Position numbers and translations under genes: made by a program
Assembly (NCBI GenBank): GCA_002733995.1
Contig: NVXR01000003.1
Coordinates: forward strand, 62,001-126,000
From: Desulfotalea sp.
GTDB lineage: Bacteria > Desulfobacterota > Desulfobulbia > Desulfobulbales > Desulfocapsaceae
Direction of reading: 5' to 3'
Length of the DNA stretch: 64,000 bases
Notes under the pieces: model-generated
Database searches by the model: none
The model's input: the letters and a program-made list of their open reading frames with translations, nothing else
What the model was told of the DNA's origin: nothing
Shown here: positions 55,259 through 64,000 of the stretch, in pieces
How positions within the stretch are numbered: position 1 is the first letter of the stretch
Layout of the letters: each line of letters begins with the position of its first letter

Positions 55259-55612
55259 CTAGAGTTTAAGGAATGGTTTCATTTTTTTCAAGGTTTTTGC
55301 ACCTATTCCGCTCACGTTCAGCAGATCATTTGCCGATTTGAATTTACCGTTCTTTTTACGGTATTTCAAAATGGCATCGGCTGTCACCGGCCCTATTCCT
55401 GGTACCCGTGTAAGCATCTTCTTGTCTGCAGAGTTGATATTTACTGCCTTCGTTGCTGATCTGGCTTTAGTGGTAAAACTCACAGACTTCTTAGCTGTTT
55501 GTTCAACCTTGGGCGTTAGCTCGCTGGCCTTGGAAAAACTGTTCTCTGGTACAGCAACAAAACAGAGTGATAAAGAAAAAATAACTGCGATACTAAAATT
55601 AAGCATTTTCAT
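55259..55612 (-). CDS. ComEA-like secreted helix-hairpin-helix protein, second copy
   Basis: A 117-residue protein with a signal peptide (MLNFSIAVIFSLSLCFVAV) and a C-terminal HhH domain VNINSADKKMLTRVPGIGPV, then FKSANDLLNVSGIG. It has the same architecture and length as the protein at 31417-31767 and is probably a DNA-binding periplasmic protein. AAGGAG lies seven bases before the ATG at 55612. It is monocistronic. Confidence 0.87.
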   Translation of the reverse strand: MKMLNFSIAVIFSLSLCFVAVPENSFSKASELTPKVEQTAKKSVSFTTKARSATKAVNINSADKKMLTRVPGIGPVTADAILKYRKKNGKFKSANDLLNVSGIGAKTLKKMKPFLKL

Positions 55613-55796
55613 AACAAGACTCCTTAGTAGATATAATTATTTTTAGTGTGCACATGTCACGTACAGCATGTGTGGCTTTCCAACTGCAGCCTCTTAAGAT
55701 AAATACATATAGCTACAACCTTAATTTTCAAGGGACACACCCTCATTACCTAACAGTCTTTACCTCTATCTTACTTTTGAACTACAGCACAAAAAA

Positions 55797-55826
55797 GGGG
55801 GATAAAAGCACTTGCTTTTATCCCCC
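55797..55826 (-). terminator. Rho-independent terminator of ilvC
   Basis: A perfect 14-bp inverted repeat (55797-55810 with 55813-55826, GGGGGATAAAAGCA) followed by six U residues on the minus strand, about 78 bases after the ilvC stop. This is a textbook intrinsic terminator. Confidence 0.92.
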
Positions 55827-55903
55827 AGCCAACCCTAATTCTGTCTTAAGTCGGTCAATATGAACAACTATCACTCACTACAATATGTAGCATTAAGTGA
55901 TCT

Positions 55904-57376
55904 CTACATAATCGGCTTCATCGCACTCATATAGGTACGAAGTTCTGCACCCACTTCTTCAATAAGGGTGTAACGAATTGCTTCGTTGATCTGAATAAGA
56001 TCAAGATTCTCCACACCGTTATCTTTCTCTTCAATCCCTTTACCAATGACGTCGACATCAACGGTTTTCATAAATCCCTCAAGGAGAGGAATGGCGGCAT
56101 GGGTGAAAAGGTAGTTACCATATTCCGCGGTATCAGAGATAACAACATTCATCTCATACAGTTTCTTTCTAGCGACAGTATTGGCAATGAGAGGAGTTTC
56201 ATGAAGAGACTCATAATAAGCTGACTCTTCTTTTATTCCACAATCTACCATGGTATCAAAGGCCAGCTCAACACCCGCCTTAACCATAGCAATCATCAAA
56301 ATACCTTTATCGTAGTATTCCTGCTCACTGATCTCGACATCGGTACAGACGGTATTCTCAAAAGTGGTCTCGCCGGTCTCTTGACGCCATTTCAAAAGAT
56401 TAACATCATCATTAGCCCAATCCTCCATCATGGTCTTAGAAAAATGACCCGAGGCGATATCGTCCATGTGCTTTTCAAACAGTGGTGCCAAAATTGTTTT
56501 GAGTTCTTCTGCAAGAATAAAGGCCTTAACCTTGGCAGGATTAGAAAGACGATCCATCATTGCTGTGATACCACCAAGCTTGAGGGATTCAGTAATAACT
56601 TCCCAACCATACTGAACAAGTTTGGCCGCATAACCAGCTTCAATTCCCTTTTCAACCATCTTATCAAAACAAAGCAGTGATCCGGTCTGCAACATGCCAC
56701 AAAGAATGGTCTGCTCACCCATCAAGTCAGATTTCACTTCCGCTACAAAAGATGACTCAAGAACACCCGCCTTGTGTCCTCCAGTAGCGCAACAGTATGC
56801 CTTTGCAATATCCCAACCTTCACCCTGTGGATCATTTTCAACATGAACCGCTATGAGAGTTGGCACACCAAAACCACGCTTGTACTCTTCACGCACTTCA
56901 GTACCCGGAGCTTTTGGAGCCACCATAACAACGGTAAGATCAGCGCGAATCTGCATCCCCTCTTCCACGATGTTAAAACCATGGGAATACGAGAGACATG
57001 CACCTTTTTTCATAAGAGGCATAACAGTAGAAACAACATTAGTATGCTGCTTATCTGGAGTCAGATTGATTACGAGATCTGCGCTTGGAATCAACTCTTC
57101 ATAGGAACCAACTGTAAAATCATTTTCGGTTCCATTCTTATAGGACTGACGTTTTTCCTCAATTGCAGCTTGTCTAAGAGCATAGGAAACGTCAAGGCCA
57201 CTGTCCCGAAGGTTTAGTCCCTGGTTCAACCCCTGAGCACCACAGCCTACGATGACAATCTTTTTCCCCTTGAGGTAATCCACGCCGTCAAACTCAGATG
57301 AATCCATGAAACGACATTTGGAAAGTTGTTCAATCTGCCTGCGCAATGGCAAGGTGTTAAAATAGTTAGTGCCCAT
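55904..57376 (-). CDS. ilvC: Ketol-acid reductoisomerase, class II (long form)
   Basis: A 490-residue enzyme, the length of E. coli IlvC rather than the short form of about 330. It has the NADPH fold [44 protein letters not shown] and the duplicated knotted C-terminal domains with [13 protein letters not shown] and [12 protein letters not shown]. It converts acetolactate to dihydroxyisovalerate in branched-chain amino-acid synthesis, directly after IlvBN. GGGAGA precedes the ATG. The divergent ilvY suggests activator control by acetolactate. Confidence 0.96.
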   Translation of the reverse strand: MGTNYFNTLPLRRQIEQLSKCRFMDSSEFDGVDYLKGKKIVIVGCGAQGLNQGLNLRDSGLDVSYALRQAAIEEKRQSYKNGTENDFTVGSYEELIPSADLVINLTPDKQHTNVVSTVMPLMKKGACLSYSHGFNIVEEGMQIRADLTVVMVAPKAPGTEVREEYKRGFGVPTLIAVHVENDPQGEGWDIAKAYCCATGGHKAGVLESSFVAEVKSDLMGEQTILCGMLQTGSLLCFDKMVEKGIEAGYAAKLVQYGWEVITESLKLGGITAMMDRLSNPAKVKAFILAEELKTILAPLFEKHMDDIASGHFSKTMMEDWANDDVNLLKWRQETGETTFENTVCTDVEISEQEYYDKGILMIAMVKAGVELAFDTMVDCGIKEESAYYESLHETPLIANTVARKKLYEMNVVISDTAEYGNYLFTHAAIPLLEGFMKTVDVDVIGKGIEEKDNGVENLDLIQINEAIRYTLIEEVGAELRTYMSAMKPIM

Positions 57377-57446
57377 TTTTATCTCCCTGAAACTGTATTA
57401 TTTTTGGTAATCAATATTAATTAACGGTACATCCACTTTTGATATA

Positions 57447-57506
57447 TTGACAAATGCCTATTGCGTCAAGTGATTTATTCGTGATATTGTATTGCACATA
57501 TTGCAA
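57447..57506. promoter_or_regulatory. Probable IlvY operators between ilvC and ilvY
   Basis: Two inverted repeats lie in the ilvC-ilvY interval: TTGCA-CATAT-TGCAA (57492-57506), which fits the LysR T-N11-A rule, and TTGAC with GTCAA (57447-57451 with 57465-57469). Tandem operators in this position are the known arrangement in E. coli. Confidence 0.6.
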
Positions 57507-57610
57507 CACTAAACCACTCTTGACGCTCAACAACACAACCCGCTCCCAAGCAATGAATAAAGAGGAGCTACAAGAGAAAGATTCTACAAAGATCTTTTAC
57601 CCATTTTTTA

Positions 57611-58501
57611 ATGAATATTAGAGAACTTGAGCTCTTCAGGCACCTGTCATCATCGCTTCACTTTGGCAAAAGTGCCCTGGAATGTAATATCACCCCATCC
57701 GGCATGACCCGCACTATCCAACGGCTGGAAAATGAAATAGGAGTACCCCTTTTTTTTCGTAACAATCGCACCGTCACCCTTACACCCGCGGGTATACTTT
57801 TTAAAGATTACTGCGATGATACCATCAGCCGCTATCAGCTCTTTCAAAACGACCTCAAAAGTGACGCAGTATTACGGGGAGAACTCACCCTCTATTGTTC
57901 AATTACAGCAATCCTTTCCATCCTGCCCAAAATCTTCCAAAAATACAGAACCACCCATCCATACGTAAGTCTCCATGTACAGACCGGTGATGCGGCCAAT
58001 GCTCTCAATATGCTCCGAACCAGAGAAGTTGATATAGCCATAGCAGCACTGCCGGACCAGCACTTTCCCGAGATTGAATTTTTGGAACTCACAGAAACCC
58101 CACTTCTCTTTATATCTCCCAAATTTTTCCCGGAGACAGTATGTTATACAAAGGACGGTATAGACTGGAAAAAAACGCCCTTCATTTTTCCATCAAAAGG
58201 GCTGAGTAGGACCAGAGTAGAGACATGGTTTGCTGAAAAAGGCATTCGTCCCTATATATATTCTCAGATTGCCGGCAACGAAGCTATCATCTCCATGGTT
58301 GCCATGGGAGCAGGGGTTGGGATAGTACCTCAACTAGTGCTTGAAAAGAGTGGCCTTAAAAATGAAATAGAAGTGCTTGAGACAAGTCCCAGGCTCAAAC
58401 CCTTTGTCGTTGGAGCATGTGCTCTGGCACAAAGTCGTGAAAACAATCTTGTCCGCTCTTTCTGGAGTATCGTCGAAAGGGAAATTGTGCTTCGCAAATA
58501 G
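57611..58501 (+). CDS. ilvY: IlvY-type LysR transcriptional activator
   Basis: A 296-residue LysR regulator. The winged HTH (1-60) reads LHFGKSALECNITPSGMTRT, then NRTVTLTPAGILF. The effector domain has TGDAANALNMLRTREVDIAI and AGNEAIISMVAMGAGVGIVP, which parallel E. coli IlvY closely by inspection. It is transcribed divergently from ilvC across 234 bases, as in enterics, and would activate ilvC in response to acetolactate or acetohydroxybutyrate. Confidence 0.9.
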   Translation: MNIRELELFRHLSSSLHFGKSALECNITPSGMTRTIQRLENEIGVPLFFRNNRTVTLTPAGILFKDYCDDTISRYQLFQNDLKSDAVLRGELTLYCSITAILSILPKIFQKYRTTHPYVSLHVQTGDAANALNMLRTREVDIAIAALPDQHFPEIEFLELTETPLLFISPKFFPETVCYTKDGIDWKKTPFIFPSKGLSRTRVETWFAEKGIRPYIYSQIAGNEAIISMVAMGAGVGIVPQLVLEKSGLKNEIEVLETSPRLKPFVVGACALAQSRENNLVRSFWSIVEREIVLRK

Positions 58502-58710
58502 TTTATGCAAAAAAGTCAAAACACCACCGCCAACGCTCTATACAACCCAAGCCTCAACACTTTCGCACAAAGCACTGAGACCGTTGGAAGACACCGCTAT
58601 TATCGAACCGGACCGGGATGCGTCTGTACCGCACCGTCCCCTCACCCCACTTCGCCTCCTAAAAGTACACTCCCTGACAAACAAAGACTAAATACTACCC
58701 AAATACTGAC

Positions 58711-59613
58711 ATGCCTCTAACCACACGACAAAAAAAAGGAATGCTCGCCGTTAATGTCGGCCTTACTGCAAACACTCTGCTTGCCATCCTCAAAACCAGC
58801 ATTGGCATAATCGGTTCCAGCCCCGCGCTTCTTGCCGACGGCATCAACTCCACCTCCGATGTCGCTTACGGAATTGTCGTCAACGTATTCATGCGGCTCT
58901 CGGGAAAACCCGCCGATGAAGAACACCCCTATGGACATGACAGACTAGAATCCATTGCTGCGGTAGTGGTTGGAGCCTTTGTCATAACGACCGCTATTTC
59001 AATTTTTTGGGCGTCGATCAACAATGTATACGAGCTACTCAATCACTCCAGTGATTTTTCCGGTGCCTCACAGCTCGCCTTATGGATTGCTCTTTCCACT
59101 GTATTACTTAAGATTTGGCTCGCCATATGGACCAAAAGGATTGGAGAGCAGACAAAAAACAATGTTCTCATGGCCCTGGCGGCTGATCATCGCAATGATA
59201 TCTTCTCAGCACTTGCGGCCACAGTTGGAATTATCTTCAGCCAGATAGGTTACCTCTGGGTAGATCCTATGGCTGGTGGAATCGTCTCCATCATCATCCT
59301 CTTTACCGGAATCGAAATTATCAAAGACTCGGCGGCTGATCTTCTCAATACCCTGCCGGGCAAAGAGCTCACAGAAGAGATCAATGTTGCTCTCAAAAAG
59401 ATTCCAGAGGTAAAAGATATTGAAGAAATTTCCGGCCACCGATTCGGTCTCTACATGGTGGTCAACATTACGGTTGGAGTTGCACCAGATCTAACCGTTG
59501 CAGAGGGCGATGCCATCGCCACACGGATCGAGCAGACACTCATGGATGATATTGACTATATGCGTCGTGTATTTGTTCATTACCACCCGGTTACCAGTAA
59601 GACAAAAGACTAG
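58711..59613 (+). CDS. Cation diffusion facilitator (CDF) metal exporter
   Basis: A 300-residue protein with six hydrophobic segments and a C-terminal cytoplasmic domain (about 210-300). TM2 holds LLADGINSTSDVAYG, then EEHPYGHDRLESIAAVVVG and, in TM5, ALAADHRNDIFSA. The Asp/His pattern is that of Zn2+/Fe2+/Mn2+ CDF antiporters, and DxxxD in TM5 is typical of the broad CDF type. No clear Shine-Dalgarno sequence is seen. The metal is unknown. Confidence 0.92.
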   Translation: MPLTTRQKKGMLAVNVGLTANTLLAILKTSIGIIGSSPALLADGINSTSDVAYGIVVNVFMRLSGKPADEEHPYGHDRLESIAAVVVGAFVITTAISIFWASINNVYELLNHSSDFSGASQLALWIALSTVLLKIWLAIWTKRIGEQTKNNVLMALAADHRNDIFSALAATVGIIFSQIGYLWVDPMAGGIVSIIILFTGIEIIKDSAADLLNTLPGKELTEEINVALKKIPEVKDIEEISGHRFGLYMVVNITVGVAPDLTVAEGDAIATRIEQTLMDDIDYMRRVFVHYHPVTSKTKD

Positions 59614-59743
59614 TCCATACGTTACCACAACCATTTTATCTGTTGATAAACATAACATCTACCGTTACTTTTCACTCGACAGCTGAGACGGATGACTCAA
59701 AGACAACCGCCTCAATGAAGTAATGCACATAAATGGAGCAATA

Positions 59744-61150
59744 ATGTTTCGTAAAAAACTGGCAGCAACTGAAAACATACTCATACTGGGCCTCGGCGGC
59801 GTAGGCTTTTATCTTGCCAAACGCCTTATACACGAGGAGTATGCTGTTACCATAATAGAAGCTGATGCCAAACTGATTCAACAGGCGGACGGCCAGATCG
59901 ATGCCCGGCTCATTCATGGCAACGCCATGAGTATCAAGTGCTGGCAAGAGGCCGATGCCGACAAGATGGATTACCTCATTGCGGTCACAAACAACGATGC
60001 GGTGAATATGATGGCGGCTATGATAGCCGACAGATTCGGCGTAGAAAAGAAAATTGCCCGAATACGTTCACGTGAATTTGGCCATGACGATTCACTGCTC
60101 ACGGCCAAAGACCTTAAACTGGATCTGCTCATCAATCCTGAAGAACTTGTTGCCCAGGAAACGGTTCGCCTCATCCAGATAAATGCCAGTCACGAAATAA
60201 TAGATATTGCCCATGGAGAGATTCAACTTCTGGCAACAGGCATTGGTAAATCATCCCCAATGGCCAATAAAACCCTCCAGGAGATAGCCGCTCTTTATAG
60301 TGATTTCCCTTTCAGAGTAATTGCCATTGCCCGTGGAATAACAACAATAACCCCACGTGGCGGTGAAGTAATTCTCCCCGACGACCATATCTTCATCATG
60401 GCCTCCAATGACGATCTGCCCCGCTTAATGGAGATTACAGGTATAAAAAAACAACGCCAGCAACATGTTATGTTGCTCGGTGGCGGACGTGTTGGCTCTA
60501 GGATTGCAGAGTTATTGGAAAAATCCGTTGCTGTACGTCTCATTGAAAAAGATGAGCAAAGGGCCGAGGAGCTTTCTTTAGACCTTGCACACACCGACGT
60601 CCTCCGCGGAGATGGTTCGGATGCCGAGGTCCTCACCCAAGCGGGTCTCATGGATATGGACACCTTTGTGACGACCACGGGCGAAAACGAGACCAACATC
60701 ATGACCAGCTTGCTGGCAAAACATATCTGCAAACAAAAAACAGGTCACGGCAAAAAGAAAATGTGCAGGACAATCGCCCTGGTGAATAAGGAAGATTATC
60801 TTATACTGGCAGCGACAATCGGTTCTGACATTGCCCTGAATAAAAAGGTGATGGCAGCAAACGAAATCTTAAAATTCATCCGTAGAAGTGAATTTCTCTC
60901 CGTGGCCCATCTTCACGGCTTTGATACCGAGGTGGTAGAGCTTATCGCGTCGAAGAAATCACCAATTATCAAAAAGCCACTGTCTAAATTGGACAAATAT
61001 TTCCAGGATAAACTCATCATTGGTGCCATCTACAGGGACTCTAGGTGGGAAATTGCGGTGGGCGATACCCATATCCAAGCTGGTGAGCCTGTTATTGTCA
61101 TCTGCCCATCCAAGGCACTTAAAGATGTAAGAAAGTTATTTATTGCTTAG
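59744..61150 (+). CDS. trkA: TrkA potassium uptake regulatory protein
   Basis: A 468-residue cytoplasmic protein with two RCK_N/RCK_C repeats. Nucleotide folds are LGLGGVGFYLAKRLIHEEYA near the start and LLGGGRVGSRIAELLEKSV at about 240. TrkA binds NAD(H)/ATP and gates the TrkH channel. The frame extends upstream to 59723, but GGAG seven bases ahead supports the ATG at 59744. It converges on trkH, the probable partner. Confidence 0.93.
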   Translation: MFRKKLAATENILILGLGGVGFYLAKRLIHEEYAVTIIEADAKLIQQADGQIDARLIHGNAMSIKCWQEADADKMDYLIAVTNNDAVNMMAAMIADRFGVEKKIARIRSREFGHDDSLLTAKDLKLDLLINPEELVAQETVRLIQINASHEIIDIAHGEIQLLATGIGKSSPMANKTLQEIAALYSDFPFRVIAIARGITTITPRGGEVILPDDHIFIMASNDDLPRLMEITGIKKQRQQHVMLLGGGRVGSRIAELLEKSVAVRLIEKDEQRAEELSLDLAHTDVLRGDGSDAEVLTQAGLMDMDTFVTTTGENETNIMTSLLAKHICKQKTGHGKKKMCRTIALVNKEDYLILAATIGSDIALNKKVMAANEILKFIRRSEFLSVAHLHGFDTEVVELIASKKSPIIKKPLSKLDKYFQDKLIIGAIYRDSRWEIAVGDTHIQAGEPVIVICPSKALKDVRKLFIA

Positions 61151-61574
61151 CCATTCGTCGTTACGACCTTTTTTATATTAAAAATGGCCTCGGACAATGA
61201 CCTCCCCCATAACCGCAGCTTTATTTTGGCAGATAGTGTTATGTCCACTCAAGGGCAGTTATGCTTACCAAGGCTAAGCTTACACTTTCGACGTGTAAGT
61301 CCCCCTTTATGCGGATAATTATATGCATAAATATTCTGTCCCGAGACTGCACAAATAAAAGCAGCCAGACCATTAGGATCAATGGCCTGGCTAAGCTCGG
61401 TTGCTCTACTAAGCAGCACCTGTGCAAACGTTTCCCCTTCATTCTCCTACACTGAGTAGGCTATCTCCAAAAGAACCTTTGGTCTAAAGCGAAAGGAATT
61501 CAGCAGAACAACATACTACACCCTGCCGTTTCATTACATCTGCGCTCCAAGAGTGAGTATTGTATTACACTCCA
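61151..61574. other. Intergenic region between convergent trkA and trkH
   Basis: No convincing gene. A short GTCG/CGAC stem with a U-run (61157-61175) may end trkA. A minus-strand frame open from 61446 to 61252 has protein-like wording (SRATELSQAIDPNGLAAFIC) but no start codon or family; it may be a remnant. Confidence 0.45.
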
Positions 61575-63032
61575 TTATTTTTTCCAAAATGCGGGAAAGA
61601 ATATGACTAGGGCCGAAAACATCTCTAGCCTCCCCACCAGCATATTCCAGGAAAGAAACCACTTGCCCGCATCACTGAAAAAACTGAAATTCTCACTCGG
61701 TCCGACACCACCAAATCCGGGACCAATGTTCATGAGTGTTGCGACAATGGAGCTTATTGATGTGAGGCAATCAATATCTTCCAGAAGCACCATCACACAG
61801 GCACCGATAAGAATTAAAAAGATATTCACGATAAAATAACAGACAGACAGATCAATGATAGAGGCATCCACAGGACGCCCATTGATCCGCAGTGCCGAAA
61901 CGGACATCGGCTGGAGAAAAATTCTCCTAATAGAAGAATACATATGCTTCAAAATAACCACATAGTGAACCACTTTAATACCACTGGTGGTCGAACCAGC
62001 ACAGGCCCCCACAAAACAGGTTATAATGAGAAACATTTGGGCCGCCTGGGGCCATAACTCATAGTCTGCAGTGATAAATCCTGTGGTCGTGAGGAGAGAA
62101 ACCACCTGAAAAGTGCCAAAGCGAAGACAGTCCAAGAAATCCTCGTACACCTGCCCCTGATACAGTATCAGGGAAACAATTCCGCAAAAGAAGAAGAGAA
62201 AACCCAAATACCAGCGCAGCTCTGTATTACTGCGAACCTGCTGCCAATCCCCCTTTACTACCTGATAAAACAGAACAAAAGTTACCCCACCAAGACACAT
62301 AAAGATAATAGTGACCCAATCAACATAGGCGCTGTTATAGGCACCAATTGAAGCATTCATCGTAGAATACCCTGAGGTTGATACCGTTCCAAAGGCAATA
62401 CACAACGAATCAAATAAAGGTAGACCATGGACACAGAGGAGAAAAGTCTGCGTGGCGTTGAGAAAAATATAGATGGACCAGAGCCAGATCAAGGTATCCT
62501 TATTACGCGCCTTGAATTTATCCTTAGTAATAACCTGTCCGGGACTTGACTCCGCCCGGAACACACGCACCGACCCCATTCCATGGGGTAGAAATATCAG
62601 GGTCAGGGTCAAAAACCCCATTCCCCCCAAAAGATGGGTCTGGCTTCGCCAGAACAACAACCCATGGGGAAGGGCTTCAATATCGGATAGAATCGTGGCT
62701 CCAGTAGTGGTATACCCCGACATCATTTCAAAAAAGGCATCGGTAAACGAGGGGATAGCACCATGGATCATAAATGGTAACGTCGATACCGCCGAGATCA
62801 CCACCCAACCAAACGATGCGAGAAAAATGCCATCTTTGATACCGAGTTGATTCTCATTGCGAAAAAACCATTTAAAAGGAATCCCTGCACTGACAATGAC
62901 GACCATTGAAATAAGAAGAGCAACGAGATCATTTTCACCATAGTAGAGTGAACAGAGCGCAGGCAACACCATGGAACAACCGGTCACTATGAGCAAAGTA
63001 CCAAATACATTAGCAATAGAGGATAGATTCAT
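61575..63032 (-). CDS. trkH: TrkH-family potassium uptake channel
   Basis: A 485-residue membrane protein of the TrkH/KtrB superfamily with four pore repeats. Filter stretches with the key Gly are visible: SGYTTTGATIL, TVSTSGYSTMNAS, LTTTGFITADYE and IGPGFGGVGPSEN. It imports K+ with TrkA. The ATG at 63032 follows the pyrF stop by two bases, so it is translationally coupled to pyrF; the TTG at 63038 is an alternative that overlaps pyrF. Confidence 0.94.
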   Translation of the reverse strand: MNLSSIANVFGTLLIVTGCSMVLPALCSLYYGENDLVALLISMVVIVSAGIPFKWFFRNENQLGIKDGIFLASFGWVVISAVSTLPFMIHGAIPSFTDAFFEMMSGYTTTGATILSDIEALPHGLLFWRSQTHLLGGMGFLTLTLIFLPHGMGSVRVFRAESSPGQVITKDKFKARNKDTLIWLWSIYIFLNATQTFLLCVHGLPLFDSLCIAFGTVSTSGYSTMNASIGAYNSAYVDWVTIIFMCLGGVTFVLFYQVVKGDWQQVRSNTELRWYLGFLFFFCGIVSLILYQGQVYEDFLDCLRFGTFQVVSLLTTTGFITADYELWPQAAQMFLIITCFVGACAGSTTSGIKVVHYVVILKHMYSSIRRIFLQPMSVSALRINGRPVDASIIDLSVCYFIVNIFLILIGACVMVLLEDIDCLTSISSIVATLMNIGPGFGGVGPSENFSFFSDAGKWFLSWNMLVGRLEMFSALVIFFPAFWKK

Positions 63033-63034
63033 TT

Positions 63035-63745
63035 TCAATTGGCGCTGGCGGCTATCTCTTGTTGCATCTGCTCTATAACTCGAATGGGATCATCCGCCTT
63101 GGTAATGGGCCGCCCAACCACAACATGGCTTGCACCATTTTTAATAGCCGTCCCGGCTGTAACAATTCGTTTTTGATCATCACTGCCATCTCTTACATTG
63201 GCGCCGGGTCGAATCCCCGGAGTGACAATCAGAAGTTTTCCGCCAAGATCTCTACGCATTCTCTCCACTTCAAGGCCCGAAGAAACGACCCCATCACAGC
63301 CTAATTCCAATGCTCTTTTTGCACGAAAATAAACCAGGTCTTCGATGGACTGGGTCATACCCATGGCACGGAGGTCTTCCTCACCAAAACTTGTGAGAAC
63401 TGTCACCGCCAGGAGTTTCATATCACCTCTAACGCTTACCGCAGCGCGGATAATCGGATCATTACCGTGAATAGTTACAAGACTTACCCCCCGGTTACTC
63501 ACCTGCTCCACTGCAAGCTTTACAGTCTCCGGAATATCAAAAAACTTCAGATCAAGCATCACCTTATGACCGCGATCAACGATCCAGTCCACGGTCTCAA
63601 ACCAGTTACTCATAAAAAGTTGTAAACCCACCTTAAAATACGAGGTATGGGATTCACATTTTTTCACAAGTTCTTTAGCCTGTTCTGCATCATTAACATC
63701 AAGAGCCACTATAATTCGTTCTTTTAAAGGTATTATATCATTCAT
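63035..63745 (-). CDS. pyrF: Orotidine 5'-phosphate decarboxylase
   Basis: A 236-residue TIM-barrel enzyme that makes UMP. It has RIIVALDVNDAEQAKEL at the start, the catalytic stretch VMLDLKFFDIPETV, TPGIRPGANVRDGSDDQKR and VVGRPITKADDP. The length is normal for class I PyrF. The frame is open to 63793, but AGGAT before the ATG at 63745 and alignment with the family support that start. It forms a transcription unit with trkH. 63746-64000 hold only its upstream region, with no gene seen. Confidence 0.95.
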   Translation of the reverse strand: MNDIIPLKERIIVALDVNDAEQAKELVKKCESHTSYFKVGLQLFMSNWFETVDWIVDRGHKVMLDLKFFDIPETVKLAVEQVSNRGVSLVTIHGNDPIIRAAVSVRGDMKLLAVTVLTSFGEEDLRAMGMTQSIEDLVYFRAKRALELGCDGVVSSGLEVERMRRDLGGKLLIVTPGIRPGANVRDGSDDQKRIVTAGTAIKNGASHVVVGRPITKADDPIRVIEQMQQEIAASAN

Positions 63746-64000
63746 ACTTATCCTGTTATTTGATTCTATTTGAAATTTATTGTCTGGGGACACACCATTT
63801 TGCTAGGACCTTGCGAAGGGTGCTCTACCACAAACAAGAAGAGATGATGATAATCCAAGGAACCTTCACTTACTTTTACCTACTCTTCATATCTTCTGCA
63901 AGTAAGCGAAATATCGTATCACAACGGCTATACCACGTTTCCCCTTGCACGCCACCAAGAAGCTCAAATACGAGTATTAAATACCTTTCCCCAGGCGCTA

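Noticed and set aside
1..64000. CRISPR arrays, tRNA or rRNA genes, transposases, phage genes
   Set aside because: None seen on reading: no regular direct-repeat arrays, no tRNA cloverleaf noticed, and no transposase or integrase motifs in any frame.

Overview
The window reads as a stretch of chromosome from a marine sulfate-reducing Desulfobacterota bacterium, most likely a Desulfobulbaceae member close to Desulfotalea. This is inferred from the gene mix, not from a database match: heterodisulfide-reductase-like (CCG) proteins beside a fumarate-reductase-type flavoprotein, a rubredoxin next to a desulforedoxin-like protein, a CoA-disulfide reductase with a rhodanese tail, an ectoine-type aspartokinase, Na+/H+ and K+ transport genes, and moderate base composition. 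I saw no rRNA, tRNA, CRISPR array, transposase or prophage. Most genes lie on the minus strand.

Positions 1-8000: a BMP-type (nucleoside or lipoprotein) ABC importer, binding protein plus ATPase, the latter cut by the window edge; hypoxanthine phosphoribosyltransferase; an APC amino-acid permease; a hotdog-fold protein; and a two-gene operon of a PstS-like periplasmic binding protein with a membrane GGDEF/EAL protein. Positions 8300-19850: a decayed piece of batD-batE, a haem-domain chemotaxis receptor, then the complete moxR-DUF58-DUF4381-batA-batBC-batD-batE (aerotolerance type) operon. Positions 20200-25640: nhaA, an ArgA-like acetyltransferase, and ilvBN behind a transcription attenuator with a 33-residue leader peptide, then a PagL-like lipid A deacylase.

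Positions 25850-31160: a four-gene operon (metal-hydrolase-like protein, GlpD-like oxidoreductase, methyltransferase, glycosyltransferase) of unknown product, and an FMN reductase. Positions 31400-38960: a ComEA-like protein, aspartate aminotransferase, CoA-disulfide reductase, a K+ channel with RCK domains, aspartokinase and a GcvR-like ACT protein. Positions 39250-43380: a four-subunit fumarate-reductase/heterodisulfide-reductase hybrid. Positions 44000-46000: two DUF1538 membrane proteins with a PII-like regulator.

Positions 46100-55650: an Arg-rich small protein, VKOR-thioredoxin fusion, MFS exporter, an L,D-transpeptidase-fold protein with an M99 carboxypeptidase (resembling the Csd6/Csd4 cell-shape pair of Epsilonproteobacteria), rubredoxin, desulforedoxin-like protein, two PilZ proteins and a second ComEA-like protein. 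Positions 55790-64000: ilvC with divergent ilvY, a CDF cation exporter, trkA, trkH and pyrF.

The strongest candidates for under-described biology are the Csd6/Csd4-like operon, the DUF1538-DUF1538-PII operon, the hybrid flavoprotein/Hdr complex (which lacks the FAD-linking histidine), and the GlpD/methyltransferase/glycosyltransferase cluster.
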